Below are positions 40,538 through 49,499 of a stretch of DNA of 64,000 bases, piece by piece; position 1 is the first letter of the stretch; each line of letters begins with the position of its first letter. The notes beneath the pieces are model-generated. The model saw nothing but the letters and a program-made list of their open reading frames with translations, did not search any database and was not told the DNA's origin. The stretch comes from DASWJS01 sp036397035. GTDB lineage: Bacteria; Actinomycetota; AC-67. The stretch spans positions 15,112-79,111 of the forward strand of contig DASWJS010000021.1 in assembly GCA_036397035.1 (NCBI GenBank), written 5' to 3'. Position numbers and translations under genes: made by a program.

Positions 40538-41248
40538 ATGCCCGGTCACCTCTACGCGGGGACGAGCGGCTTCGCCTACAAGGAGTGGAAGCCCGGCTTC
40601 TATCCGGCCGACCTGCCGCAGAAGCACTTCTTGCGCTACTACGCCGAGCATGTGCCGTCGGTCGAGATCAACAACACGTTCTACCGGACCCCGACCGAGA
40701 CCCTCCTCACGGGCTGGACCGAGCAGAGCCCGCCCGAGTTTCGTTTCACGCTGAAGGCGCCGCAGCGCATCACGCACTACCGCCGCCTGCGGGAGGTGGA
40801 CGAGGATCTCGGGTACTTCCTCACGGCCGCGCGTGCGCTCGGCGAGCGACTCGGCGCAATCCTGTTCCAGTGCCCGCCCACGCTGCGCTACGACGAGCAG
40901 CTCTTGAAGGACTTCCTCGCCGTCCTGCCGGGCGAGCCCTTCCGCTTCGCGATGGAGTTCCGCCACTCATCCTGGGATACCGGCGAGGCTCGCGCGCACC
41001 TGCACGCGAACAACGTCGCCTGGTGCGTCGCCGAGACCGGCGACGACCTGCCGTACGTGCAGACCGCGCAGGGCTTCGCCTACCTGCGTCTGCGCCGCGA
41101 CGGCTACACCCAAGCCGACGTCGAGCGGTGGGCGCGAGCGGTGGGCCCGGCGCTCGACGCCGGCTCCGACGTCTACGCCTACTTCAAGCACGAAGACTCG
41201 ACCGAGGGCGTGCGCGCCGCGCAGCGCCTGATCGAGCTTGTCTCCTGA
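40538..41248 (+). CDS. DUF72 family protein
   Basis: 236 residues with the family's start YAGTSGFAYKEWKPGFYP and the conserved YAEHVPSVEINNTFYRTP, FTLKAPQRITH and YAYFKHEDSTEGVRAAQRL. DUF72 is a TIM-barrel-like family without established activity. CATCAT lies seven bases before the ATG and is a weak -10 candidate. Convergent with the Gly/Val-repeat protein. Confidence 0.92.
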   Translation: MPGHLYAGTSGFAYKEWKPGFYPADLPQKHFLRYYAEHVPSVEINNTFYRTPTETLLTGWTEQSPPEFRFTLKAPQRITHYRRLREVDEDLGYFLTAARALGERLGAILFQCPPTLRYDEQLLKDFLAVLPGEPFRFAMEFRHSSWDTGEARAHLHANNVAWCVAETGDDLPYVQTAQGFAYLRLRRDGYTQADVERWARAVGPALDAGSDVYAYFKHEDSTEGVRAAQRLIELVS

Positions 41249-41249
41249 G

Positions 41250-41272
41250 CCCGCGGCGCACGCCTACGCGGG
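41250..41272. terminator. Hairpin between convergent genes
   Basis: CCCGCG and CGCGGG separated by 11 bases lie across the stops of the DUF72 gene and the convergent exported-protein gene. No T tract on either side; a bidirectional T-less terminator is possible. Confidence 0.35.
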
Positions 41273-42115
41273 AGGCTCCAGCACCGCGTCGAGCCCGATC
41301 ACGTGGTACCCGAACGTCACGTCGCCCACTTGGATCGAGCCGATCGTGATCGTGAAGCCGTTTTCGTCGCCGGCAGACACCCAGTAGAAGTCGCCCGGAT
41401 CGCTCGTCGGCGTCAGGACGACGACCGGGACGACGCCATCGAAGAAGGGCGTCGGGAAGGCGCACGCAACCGAGGTCTCGCCCAGCGGGAGCGTGCAGAA
41501 CCCCGCGACGTCGCCCGGGATGTCCGCGGGCGCCAGGGTCGTGTCCGCGTAGGCGTGCAGGTGCCCCGACACGCCCGCGTCCGATGCCGACCACACACCG
41601 TAGGTGCCGTCGCCGATCCCGGGCGTCCAGCCCGCGACGCCGACGACGGCCCCGTCGCCTTCAACACCGAAGGCGCCCACGCCGTACAGGCCGAGCGAGC
41701 CGATTCCGAACGCGCCGAACAGGTCGCCCTCGAAGACGCCTCCGACCCCGGAGGAGCCCGGCGCGACGCCCCAGACTCCGGTGCCGTCTACGCCCTTCGA
41801 GAGACCCTTCACGCCGACCCCGCCGCCCCCGCTCCGGACCGACCTGCCCTCGACGCCCGCTCCGGTCGCCGACGTGTGCGTCACGCCTTGCAGGGCGGGG
41901 TTGGTGCCCGAACTCTTGGTGCGCTCGAACTTGCCGGTGATGCCGCCGACGCTCTTGCCGAACAGCGCCTTGCCGGTGCCACTGGTGTTCTTCACCGTCA
42001 GGGTCGTCCCTGAACCCCCGTGCGTGAACGTTTGCGTCGCCGCCCATGCGATCCCGGACGGGATCGCCAAGGCCGCAACCACGGCGGCGGTCATCACAAC
42101 CGTCTTCCTGTTCAT
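41264..42115 (-). CDS. Exported Gly/Val-repeat protein
   Basis: 283 residues. Signal peptide MNRKTVVMTAAVVAALAIPSGIAWA, then a beta-rich start and a run of GVGVKG/GVWGVA/GVGGVFEG/GVGAFGVEG units (about 75-190) like those in bacterial beta-helical or fibre-like surface proteins, then a compact C-terminal domain. ATG follows GGGGGAGC. Twenty bases downstream of the Ku gene on the same strand, so it may be co-transcribed with it. Function unknown. Confidence 0.72.
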   Translation of the reverse strand: MNRKTVVMTAAVVAALAIPSGIAWAATQTFTHGGSGTTLTVKNTSGTGKALFGKSVGGITGKFERTKSSGTNPALQGVTHTSATGAGVEGRSVRSGGGGVGVKGLSKGVDGTGVWGVAPGSSGVGGVFEGDLFGAFGIGSLGLYGVGAFGVEGDGAVVGVAGWTPGIGDGTYGVWSASDAGVSGHLHAYADTTLAPADIPGDVAGFCTLPLGETSVACAFPTPFFDGVVPVVVLTPTSDPGDFYWVSAGDENGFTITIGSIQVGDVTFGYHVIGLDAVLEPPA

Positions 42116-42135
42116 TGCTCCCCCTCCCGGCGAGA

Positions 42136-42942
42136 TCACGCGCTCTGGATCTCGCCCGTTTCCTTGTCCACCTTCCTGCCCGCCGTCGCGTCGACCGAAG
42201 CCTTCAGCGCGGCGATGAGGTCCACGACGGTCGCGGTCTCGGCCTCCTCGACGACCTCGATCTCCTTGCCGGCGATCTTCTGCTCGACGAGCGCCTCGAT
42301 CTTCTCCCGATACTGGTCCTTGTAGGCCTTGGGGCTCCAGTCCGCGGTCATGTTGTCGATGAGCGCGCGGGCCATCTTGATCTCCTCGTCGCGGATCTCG
42401 ACCTCCTCGTCCGGCTCGTCGAAGGACGCCGCGCGGATCTCGTCGGGCCAGTACATGGTCTCCAGCACGAAGACCCCGTCGCGCACGCGGAGCGTCGCGA
42501 GATGCTCCTTGTCCCGGAAGGCCACCGTGGCGATCGCGACGCGGTCGTCGTCGGTCAGCGCCTGCGCCATCAGCTTGTAGGCCTTCGTCCCGACGCTTTC
42601 CGGCGACAGGTAGTACGAGCGCTGGAAGTAGATCGAGTCGAGCTGCTCGCGCGGCACGAAGGTGAGAATGTCGATCCGGCGCGTGTTCCCGAGCCCCGCG
42701 TCCAGCTCCTCGTCGGTGAGGATCACGTAGTTGTCCTTCTCGAACTCGTAGCCGCGGACGATCTCGTCGAAGGGCACCTCCTGCTCGCAGACGTTGCAGA
42801 AGCGCTTGTAGCGGATGCGTCCCTTGTCCTTCTCGTGGAGCTGGTTGAAGCGGAAGGTCTTCTCCTCGATCGCGGAGTGCAGCTTGATCGGGATCGTGAC
42901 GAGCCCGAAGGAGATCGCGCCCTTCCAGATCGCTCTCGGCAT
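42136..42942 (-). CDS. ku: Ku homodimer DNA-end-binding protein
   Basis: 268 residues with the bacterial Ku core start PRAIWKGAISFGLVTIPIK, the CNVCEQEVPFDEIVRGYEFEKD segment and the C-terminal KIEALVEQKIAGKEIEVVEE. It binds double-strand DNA ends and recruits LigD for non-homologous end joining. ATG has GGGGAGG upstream. Divergent from ligD with 115 bases between; a TAGGCT box (43015-43010) would give a leader of about 60 bases. Confidence 0.96.
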   Translation of the reverse strand: MPRAIWKGAISFGLVTIPIKLHSAIEEKTFRFNQLHEKDKGRIRYKRFCNVCEQEVPFDEIVRGYEFEKDNYVILTDEELDAGLGNTRRIDILTFVPREQLDSIYFQRSYYLSPESVGTKAYKLMAQALTDDDRVAIATVAFRDKEHLATLRVRDGVFVLETMYWPDEIRAASFDEPDEEVEIRDEEIKMARALIDNMTADWSPKAYKDQYREKIEALVEQKIAGKEIEVVEEAETATVVDLIAALKASVDATAGRKVDKETGEIQSA

Positions 42943-43009
42943 GGTGCCTCCCCGGTTCTCGTGGCCGCCCGGCCGCATCCCCGACTCGGCGACCCGGACA
43001 CGGCCGTAC

Positions 43010-43048
43010 AGCCTAGTCGTCCCCACACGGGCCGGGGCGGATTACGCT
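43010..43048. promoter_or_regulatory. Divergent -10 boxes for ku (TAGGCT, minus) and ligD (TACGCT, plus)
   Basis: TAGGCT on the minus strand at 43015-43010 and TACGCT on the plus strand at 43043-43048. The latter ends nine bases before the ligD ATG. Having both end-joining genes on one short control region would allow joint regulation. Confidence 0.5.
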
Positions 43049-43057
43049 CCCGGGCTG

Positions 43058-45496
43058 ATGAGCTTCCGCACGACGATGGAGTTCCCGCAGCCGTTCGTGC
43101 CGGTGAAACGCGGGCAGCACTGGTACCTGGAGGCCGGAGACCGGGAGGTCAAGCTCTCCAACCTGCCCAAGGTCTTCTACCCGCGGACGGGCTTCACCAA
43201 GGGCGACCTGCTGGCCGCGTACTACAACCTCGCGCCGACGCTGCTCCCCTATCTGCACGACCGCCCGCTCACGCTGCGGCGGATGCCCGACGGCGCCGAA
43301 GGCGACGAGTTCTACGAGAAGCAGGCGCCCGCGCACACGCCCGACTGGGTGCCGCGCGCGTACATCGAAGGGCACGGCCGCAAGGGCGCGACCGACTTCC
43401 TGATGGCGCAGGACGTCGCGAGCCTGCTCTACGTGGTGAACTTGGGCTGCATCGAGATGCACCCGATGCACGCCCGGCAGACGTCCTTCGACCGGCCCGA
43501 CTACGCGTTCTTCGACCTGGACCCGTTTCCGCCGATCGAGTTCTCGACCGTTCGAGCGGTCGCCCGCATGGTCGGCGTCGCGCTGGAGAGCCTCGGCCTG
43601 ACCGGCTACCCGAAGATCTCCGGCGCGACCGGGATCGTCGTCTACGTGCCGCTCGACGGCTCACACACCTACGAAGAAGCGCGAGCCTTCGTCGAGCGCG
43701 TCTGCCGCATCGTCAACCGCGCGAACCCCGAGCAGACCACGATGGCCTGGGAAGTCGCCAAGCGCGCGGGCAAGGTGTTCCTGGACTTCGCGATGGTGAG
43801 CGAAGGGCGCAACATCGCGAGCGTCTACTCCGTTCGGCCCACGCCCACCGCGACCGTCGGCGTGCCCGTCGCATGGGACGAGCTGGACACCGACGTCACG
43901 CCCGAGGACTTCACGATCGCGACCGTGTGGGACCGGCTCGCGCGCGTGGGCGACCTCTTCGAGCCGATGCGCGCCGCCGGCACGCCGGCCGGCCACAACC
44001 TTTCGGACGCCGCCGCGAAAGTGGGCCTCGATCTCGCAAGCCTCCGCCCCCCACCCCAAGACGCTCCCCCGCCACCCGCGGCGCTTCAGGAGTACAAGGC
44101 GAAGCGGTCCTTCACCGTCACGCCGGAGCCGGAAGGCCGCGTCGCGATGTCGCCGGCGGGGAACTTCTTCATGATTCACAAGCACCACGCGCGCCGGCTC
44201 CACTACGACTTGCGGCTCGAACGCGGCGGCGTCCTGGTGTCCTATGCCGTCCCGCGCGGGCTCCCCGAGGTGCCCAACGAGCGGCGGCTCGCCGTCCACG
44301 TCGAGGACCACCCGTTCGAGTACGGCTCGTTCGAGGGCACGATCCCGAAGGGCGAGTACGGCGCGGGCGAGGCGCGCATCTACGACAGCGGCACCTACGA
44401 CGCCGTCGAGTGGCTCGACGACAAGCTGACGATTCGCCTGCACGGCGAGCGCGTCTGGGGCGAGTACCACCTCGTCCAGACCGACGGCAAGAACTGGCTG
44501 ATCTTCCGCAGCGCACGCGACGTGCCCATGCCCGAGCCCAACGCGCCGCCCTCGATCGAGCCCATGCTGGCCACGCTGACCAAGCAGCCCTTCGACGACC
44601 CGGACTGGGTGTTCGAGCCGAAGTGGGACGGCGTGCGCACGCTCGCGTTCATCCGGTCCGGGTCGCTGAAGCTGCTGTCGCGCCGCAAGCGCGACGTGAC
44701 CGAGCTGTACCCGGAGCTGGGCCCGATGGCCGAGCAGCTCGCCGCGCGCAACGGCCTCGTCGACGGCGAGGTCGTCGCCTTCGACGGCGAGACGCCGAGC
44801 TTCGAGCGAATCCAATCCCGCTTCACGCAGACGAAGCCCTCGAGCCGTCTGCTGAAGACGACGCCGGTCGACTTCCTCGCCTTCGACCTGCTCTGGCTGG
44901 ACGGCGAGTCGCTGATGGACCGCACGCTGGAGGAGCGGCGGGCGCTGCTCGAGCGGCTGCTCGTTCCCGCAGCGCGCATCCAGATCTCGCCGCAGATCCC
45001 CGAGGCCGGCGTCGCGTTCTTCGAAGTCGCCGAGCAGCGCGGGCTCGAAGGCATCGTGGCGAAGCGGCGCGGCTCGATCTACCGGCCGGGGCAGCGCTCG
45101 AGGGACTGGCTGAAGGTCAAGGCGGTGAAGACGCTCGACGTGGTAATCCTCGGCTGGACGCCGGGACAGGGCGCGCGCGACGGCAGCCTCGGCTCGATCG
45201 TGGCCGGCATCTACCGGGGCGGCCGGCTCGCCTACGCGGGCCACGTCGGCACGGGCTTCACCGACCGTCTCGCCACGCAGCTCGTCGAGCGGCTCGCGCC
45301 GCTGGAAACCGCGGAGCCCGCGATCCCCATCCCGCCCGCCGACGAGGTGGACACCAGCGCCGCGCGCTGGAGTCGGCCGGAGCTGGTGTGCGAGGTCGAG
45401 TACTTGCAATTCACCTCGCAGGGACGGATGCGCGCCGCGTCGTTCAAGCGTCTTCGCGAGGATAAGGTCCCGAGCGAATGCGTCGTCGAAGCCTGA
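43058..45496 (+). CDS. ligD: Multifunctional ATP-dependent DNA ligase LigD
   Basis: 812 residues, order polymerase/primase, phosphoesterase, ligase, as in mycobacterial LigD. The polymerase domain (1-310) shows LSNLPKVFYPRTGFTKGDLL and DYAFFDLDPFPP with catalytic Asp pair. The phosphoesterase (345-490) has FMIHKHHARRLHYDLRLE and HPFEYGSFEGTIPKGEYG. The ligase (500-805) carries nucleophile Lys522 in EPKWDGVR. Divergent from ku, and the downstream lipoprotein start overlaps its last codons by 19 bases. Confidence 0.97.
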   Translation: MSFRTTMEFPQPFVPVKRGQHWYLEAGDREVKLSNLPKVFYPRTGFTKGDLLAAYYNLAPTLLPYLHDRPLTLRRMPDGAEGDEFYEKQAPAHTPDWVPRAYIEGHGRKGATDFLMAQDVASLLYVVNLGCIEMHPMHARQTSFDRPDYAFFDLDPFPPIEFSTVRAVARMVGVALESLGLTGYPKISGATGIVVYVPLDGSHTYEEARAFVERVCRIVNRANPEQTTMAWEVAKRAGKVFLDFAMVSEGRNIASVYSVRPTPTATVGVPVAWDELDTDVTPEDFTIATVWDRLARVGDLFEPMRAAGTPAGHNLSDAAAKVGLDLASLRPPPQDAPPPPAALQEYKAKRSFTVTPEPEGRVAMSPAGNFFMIHKHHARRLHYDLRLERGGVLVSYAVPRGLPEVPNERRLAVHVEDHPFEYGSFEGTIPKGEYGAGEARIYDSGTYDAVEWLDDKLTIRLHGERVWGEYHLVQTDGKNWLIFRSARDVPMPEPNAPPSIEPMLATLTKQPFDDPDWVFEPKWDGVRTLAFIRSGSLKLLSRRKRDVTELYPELGPMAEQLAARNGLVDGEVVAFDGETPSFERIQSRFTQTKPSSRLLKTTPVDFLAFDLLWLDGESLMDRTLEERRALLERLLVPAARIQISPQIPEAGVAFFEVAEQRGLEGIVAKRRGSIYRPGQRSRDWLKVKAVKTLDVVILGWTPGQGARDGSLGSIVAGIYRGGRLAYAGHVGTGFTDRLATQLVERLAPLETAEPAIPIPPADEVDTSAARWSRPELVCEVEYLQFTSQGRMRAASFKRLREDKVPSECVVEA

Positions 45497-46074
45497 TCGC
45501 CCTCCTCGCCGCGCTCACCGCTTGCGGCTCGGGCGAGCCGGTTTTCGAGGTCACCGACCTGCCGCGGCTCGTCCTGCAGAAGGAGGAGGCGCCGAAGGGC
45601 ACGACGCTGCTCGACGACTCGTCGGGCTATCGATCGATCGAGGTCTTCGCAGAAGACGACCAAGAGCAGACCGACCTGCTCGTCGCCGGGTTCGTCAGCT
45701 CCTACGTCAACACGTTCCTCGCGCCGGAGCTGTTCGGCGAGCACCGCTTGAACCCCGCCGCGAGCCTGGCGGTGTCCTATGCGATCCTGTTCGACGACGC
45801 CGGCGCGGCCGAGCGCGGCATCGAGGTGGTCAAGCAAGACCTGCTGCGAGACGGCACGGACCTGATCGGGCGGGAGGCGCCGCCCTTCGGCTCGGACGGC
45901 TTCGGCCTCTACGGGGATCTCCAGGCGGGGCGCCCGCCGGGCTTCGCCTTCGTGTGGCGCATCGGCAACGTCGTGCAGGCGCTCGTCGCCGCCGGCGCGC
46001 GCGGCGCGATCCGCGAAGAGGCCGCGCTCACCCTCGCACGGGCCATGGCAACGCGCGCGGAGCGGCTCAGATGA
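45478..46074 (+). CDS. Predicted lipoprotein
   Basis: 198 residues. Signal peptide MRRRSLIALLAALTACGSG has a lipobox LTAC, so it should be anchored in the membrane outer face. The mature part is a helical/beta domain with no recognised motif (VFAEDDQEQTDLLVAGFVSSYV). It begins inside the ligD reading frame. Convergent, with an 8-base overlap, with another lipoprotein gene. Function unknown. Confidence 0.72.
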   Translation: MRRRSLIALLAALTACGSGEPVFEVTDLPRLVLQKEEAPKGTTLLDDSSGYRSIEVFAEDDQEQTDLLVAGFVSSYVNTFLAPELFGEHRLNPAASLAVSYAILFDDAGAAERGIEVVKQDLLRDGTDLIGREAPPFGSDGFGLYGDLQAGRPPGFAFVWRIGNVVQALVAAGARGAIREEAALTLARAMATRAERLR

Positions 46075-46543
46075 CGGCGCGCCCCAGCTCTTGGCCGTCG
46101 AGCACGAAACGGATGGTCGTGATCGGCGGGCCGGGCCTTCGAATCGCGAGGAACGATTCGAGGGCGCCCGTCGGGCTCGCGCAGGCGTCGCTCGCGGTGG
46201 CGGTCACGGTCACCTCGCCGTCGCGGTACTCGACGCGCTGCGTGCGCACGCCGTCGCCCGCGCAACCGCGGCGACCCCACCACGCCGCAACGCCCACGAA
46301 GCGACGGAAGTCCACCGTGGGCAACCGCACCTTGGCGCCGGGAAGGCACGCGGTCTGCCGGTCGAAGACGTCGATCCAGCGGCTCTCGCTCGGGGCCGCC
46401 ATGAAGCTGGGTCCGTCGGTGCACGGCGCCGGGTTCAGCTTCTCGCTGATGGCGCGAAACCGTACGGGATCGCCCGGCGCCGGCGGCGCCGCCGGGCTTC
46501 GGCACGCGGCGACCAACGCCAGGATGAGCACCACTCGCCGCAT
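46067..46543 (-). CDS. Predicted lipoprotein
   Basis: 158 residues. Short signal MRRVVLILALVAACRSP with lipobox LVAAC. The mature domain has three further cysteines (PAPCTDGP, QTACLPGA, GCAGDG/DACASP) and no recognised family. Leaderless start predicted from TATCGT seven bases upstream. Divergent from the TPR-like gene. Confidence 0.7.
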   Translation of the reverse strand: MRRVVLILALVAACRSPAAPPAPGDPVRFRAISEKLNPAPCTDGPSFMAAPSESRWIDVFDRQTACLPGAKVRLPTVDFRRFVGVAAWWGRRGCAGDGVRTQRVEYRDGEVTVTATASDACASPTGALESFLAIRRPGPPITTIRFVLDGQELGRAVI

Positions 46544-46550
46544 GAGCGCG

Positions 46551-46583
46551 ACGATACCGACGCTCGCCGGGCGCGGCTAGCAT
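46551..46583. promoter_or_regulatory. Divergent -10 boxes TATCGT (minus) and TAGCAT (plus)
   Basis: TATCGT (46556-46551, minus) is seven bases from the lipoprotein ATG; TAGCAT (46578-46583, plus) is eight bases from the GTG of the TPR-like gene. Both predicted mRNAs would be leaderless and start only about 48 bases apart. Confidence 0.5.
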
Positions 46584-46591
46584 GCCCGCTC

Positions 46592-47089
46592 GTGGAGCTG
46601 CTCGATCGCATTCGCCACTACCGCCGGACGAAACATGCGGCGGCTCTTCGGCGCGCGGGCGACCCCGCGGGCGCCGTCGACGCGGTCGCGCCGGTCTTGG
46701 TGGCCGACCCCGACAACGTCCACGCGAACGCCGAGATGGCGCGGGCGCTGCGACTCCTGGGCGATCCCGCCGGAGCGGAGGAGCACCTGCGAACGGCGCT
46801 CGCCGCCGTGCTCGACTACCACCTCACGGTCGAGCTGGCCGAGGCGGTGGCGGAGCAGGGACGCGGGGCGGAAGCGACCGTCCTGCTGGACGGAGCGCTC
46901 AGCATGGCGGACGGAGCGCCCCGGCTGGATCCCGGCGAGGCGCTCGTCGTCCGGGCCGCGATCGAGCACGCGACGGGCGACGACGCGGCCGCTCGCGCGA
47001 GCCTCGACGCGATCCCGCGCAAGCGGGCGAGCCGCCAGACCGCGGCGCTCGCCGAGCGGCTGCGCGCGCGCCTCGACCCCGGGGAGTAG
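46592..47089 (+). CDS. Small TPR-like protein
   Basis: 165 residues, all helical, with Ala-rich pairs of helices spaced like tetratricopeptide repeats (AGDPAGAVDAVAPVLVADPDN, LGDPAGAEEHLRTAL, AEAVAEQGRGAEATVLLDGAL). No signal peptide, so cytoplasmic. GTG start favoured by TAGCAT eight bases upstream. Probably a protein-interaction adaptor; partner unknown. Confidence 0.65.
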   Translation: MELLDRIRHYRRTKHAAALRRAGDPAGAVDAVAPVLVADPDNVHANAEMARALRLLGDPAGAEEHLRTALAAVLDYHLTVELAEAVAEQGRGAEATVLLDGALSMADGAPRLDPGEALVVRAAIEHATGDDAAARASLDAIPRKRASRQTAALAERLRARLDPGE

Positions 47090-47105
47090 CGCGCCGTTTC
47101 GGGTG

Positions 47106-47858
47106 CTACCGAGCCGGACCGAACCGGCGCGCCTCGTCCAGCGGCGGGTCTGCCAGCGCCTCGGCCAGCTCGCGCGGCAACCGTCCGACCACCCCGCCCG
47201 AGCGGCCCTCCGGCGGCCACCGCCGGAGCACCTCGCGCCAGGTGAGCTCCTCGGGGCCCATCAGGTCGTACACGCCGCGCACTTCGGCTTCGCGCGCGTC
47301 GGCCGCGACGATCGCCTCGACGACGTCGGCGAGCGCGACCGGCCGCGTCGAACCGCGCGGGATCGCGGTGGCTCCGACGCGCCCGGTCGTGCGGGCGAAC
47401 AGGCGCGGCAGCGTCTCGGCGATCGGCGTGGTGCGAAAGATCGCGTGTTCGCAGCCGGCCTCGATTACGTGCCGTTCGGCCGCGCCGCGCGAGGCGAGGA
47501 ACGGGTTCGGCGAGTCCGGGTCGGCGCCCGGCGTCGAGAGCATGATGATCCTTCGCACGCCGGCAGCGCGGGCGGCGATCGCGGCGCACTCGGCGCTCTC
47601 CCGGTTGAGAAGGTCGTAGCTCGACCCCGGCGGCGGCCACGCGCCGCCGACCAGGTGGACCAGCGTGTGCACCTGCGTCGCCGCGGACTCCAGGCGCTCG
47701 ACCGCGCAGGTCTCCCCCAGCGCCACGTGCGCTCCCGCGGCGCGCAGCGCCGCGTCGTCGCGACGAAGGTACGCGCGCACCTGCCCACCTTCGGCCAGCA
47801 GACGAGCCGCGAGCGCCCGGCCGACCACCCCGGTGGCCCCCGTGATCAGGACCGGCAT
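47106..47858 (-). CDS. NAD(P)-binding Rossmann (NmrA/SDR-like) protein
   Basis: 250 residues. GITGATGVVGRAL-type glycine motif appears as VLITGATGVVGRALAARLLAEG at the N-terminus; LVHLVGGAWPP and the GATEC-like RIIMLSTPGAD follow. Atypical extended SDR fold. The ATG begins directly after the mutase TAG, so it is likely co-translated with the mutase. Substrate unknown. Confidence 0.82.
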   Translation of the reverse strand: MPVLITGATGVVGRALAARLLAEGGQVRAYLRRDDAALRAAGAHVALGETCAVERLESAATQVHTLVHLVGGAWPPPGSSYDLLNRESAECAAIAARAAGVRRIIMLSTPGADPDSPNPFLASRGAAERHVIEAGCEHAIFRTTPIAETLPRLFARTTGRVGATAIPRGSTRPVALADVVEAIVAADAREAEVRGVYDLMGPEELTWREVLRRWPPEGRSGGVVGRLPRELAEALADPPLDEARRFGPAR

Positions 47859-49499
47859 CTAGAAGCGCGGCGCTTCGCGGTACTCGCCGAACACCTCGCG
47901 CATCCCGCCGATGATCTCGCCCTCGGTGGCCTCGGCGCGCGCAGCCTCGATGATGAGCGGCACGAGGTTCTGATCGGTCGCCGCGGCGGCGGACAGGGCC
48001 TCCAGCGCCGCGGTGACGCGCTCGCCGTCGCGGCTCGCACGCAGGTCCTCCAACGCGGCGCGCTGCGCCCGCTCGACCTCGGGCGAGATGCGCAGGATCC
48101 CCAGCTCCTTGTCTTCGCTCTCGAATGCGTTCACGCCGACGATCGTGCGGCGGCCCTTCTCGATGCGGAGCTGGTCGCGGAAGGCCGAGTCGGCGATCTC
48201 CTGCATGAACCATCCCTGCTCGATCCCGGCGAGCACGCCCGGCATGATCCCCTTCCCGCCGCCGAGCCGTTCGATCTGGCGGAAGTAATCCTCGGCGCGC
48301 GCCTCGATCGTGTTCGTCAGCGACTCCAGGAACCAGGAGCCGCCGAGCGGGTCGATCACGTTCGTCACGCCGGTCTCGTGTGCGATCACCTGTTGCGTGC
48401 GTAGGGCGATCTCGGCCGCTTCCTGACTGGGCAGCGCGAGCACCTCGTCGAGCGCGTTCGTGTGAAGCGACTGCGTGCCGCCGAGCACCGCCGCGAGCGC
48501 CTCGATCGCCGTGCGCACGATGTTGTTGCTCGGCTGCTGCGCGGTGAGCGACACCCCGGCCGTCTGCGTGTGGAACTTCAGCATCTGCGCCTTGGGCTCC
48601 GTCGTCCCGTAGCGGTCGCGCATCCAGCGCGCCCAGATGCGCCGCGCCGCGCGAAACTTGGCGATCTCCTCGAAGAAGTCGATGTGCGCGTCGAAGAAGA
48701 ACGACAGCTTGGGCGCCAGCTCGTTGACCGCGATCCCGCGCTGCAGGCCCAGCTCGACGTAGGCGAAGCCGTCGGCGAGCGTGAACGCCAGCTCCTGCGC
48801 GGCGGTCGAGCCCGCCTCGCGGATGTGGTAGCCCGACACCGAGATCGGGTAGTAGCGCGGCATCTCCGCTGCGCAGTATTCGAGCAGGTCGCCGATCAGG
48901 CGCAAGTGCGGCTCGGGCGGGTAGCACCACTCCTTCTGCGCGATGTATTCCTTGAAGATGTCGGTCTGCAGCGTCCCGCCGAGGTCGCGCGGCGCGACGC
49001 CCTGCCGCTCGGCCGCGACCAGGTACATCGCGAACAGCACGACGGCCGGCCCGCTGATCGTCATCGAGGTCGTGATGTCCCCGAGCGGGATGTCGCCGAA
49101 GAGCACGTCCATGTCGCGCACGGAGTCCACCGCAACGCCGCAGTGGCCGACCTCGCCTTCCGAGCGCGGGTCGTCGGAGTCGCGCCCCATGAGCGTCGGC
49201 ATGTCGAAGGCGACGCTGAGACCCGTGCCTCCCGAGGCGAGCAGCATCTTGTAGCGCTCGTTCGTCGCGCGCACGTCCCCGAAGCCCGAGAACTGGCGGA
49301 TCGTCCACGGCCGCCCGCGATACATGGTCGTGTAGATGCCGCGCGTGAACGGGAAGTGTCCGGAGAGCCCGATGTCGTCGGTCGGCACGGCGTCCTCGGG
49401 CGTGTAGATCGGCTTCAGCGGCTCGCCCGAGAGCGTCTCGAAGTCGGCGTCGCGCTTGCGCGCGGCCTCGTATTCGGCGTCCCAATGCTCGTCAGGCAT
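47859..49499 (-). CDS. Acyl-CoA mutase large subunit, isobutyryl-CoA mutase type
   Basis: 546 residues of the methylmalonyl-CoA mutase family without a B12-binding domain; the small subunit must be elsewhere. The substrate pocket reads TIRQFSGFG (Phe70) and EYIAQKEW (Gln188), matching the Phe/Gln signature reported for IcmA instead of the Tyr/Arg of methylmalonyl-CoA mutase. Core segments SVSGYHIREAGSTAAQEL and TQTAGVSLTAQQPSNNIVRT are conserved. ATG has TAGACT eight bases upstream, inside the 3' end of the MeaB gene, which overlaps by 8 bases. Would interconvert isobutyryl- and n-butyryl-CoA. Confidence 0.85.
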   Translation of the reverse strand: MPDEHWDAEYEAARKRDADFETLSGEPLKPIYTPEDAVPTDDIGLSGHFPFTRGIYTTMYRGRPWTIRQFSGFGDVRATNERYKMLLASGGTGLSVAFDMPTLMGRDSDDPRSEGEVGHCGVAVDSVRDMDVLFGDIPLGDITTSMTISGPAVVLFAMYLVAAERQGVAPRDLGGTLQTDIFKEYIAQKEWCYPPEPHLRLIGDLLEYCAAEMPRYYPISVSGYHIREAGSTAAQELAFTLADGFAYVELGLQRGIAVNELAPKLSFFFDAHIDFFEEIAKFRAARRIWARWMRDRYGTTEPKAQMLKFHTQTAGVSLTAQQPSNNIVRTAIEALAAVLGGTQSLHTNALDEVLALPSQEAAEIALRTQQVIAHETGVTNVIDPLGGSWFLESLTNTIEARAEDYFRQIERLGGGKGIMPGVLAGIEQGWFMQEIADSAFRDQLRIEKGRRTIVGVNAFESEDKELGILRISPEVERAQRAALEDLRASRDGERVTAALEALSAAAATDQNLVPLIIEAARAEATEGEIIGGMREVFGEYREAPRF

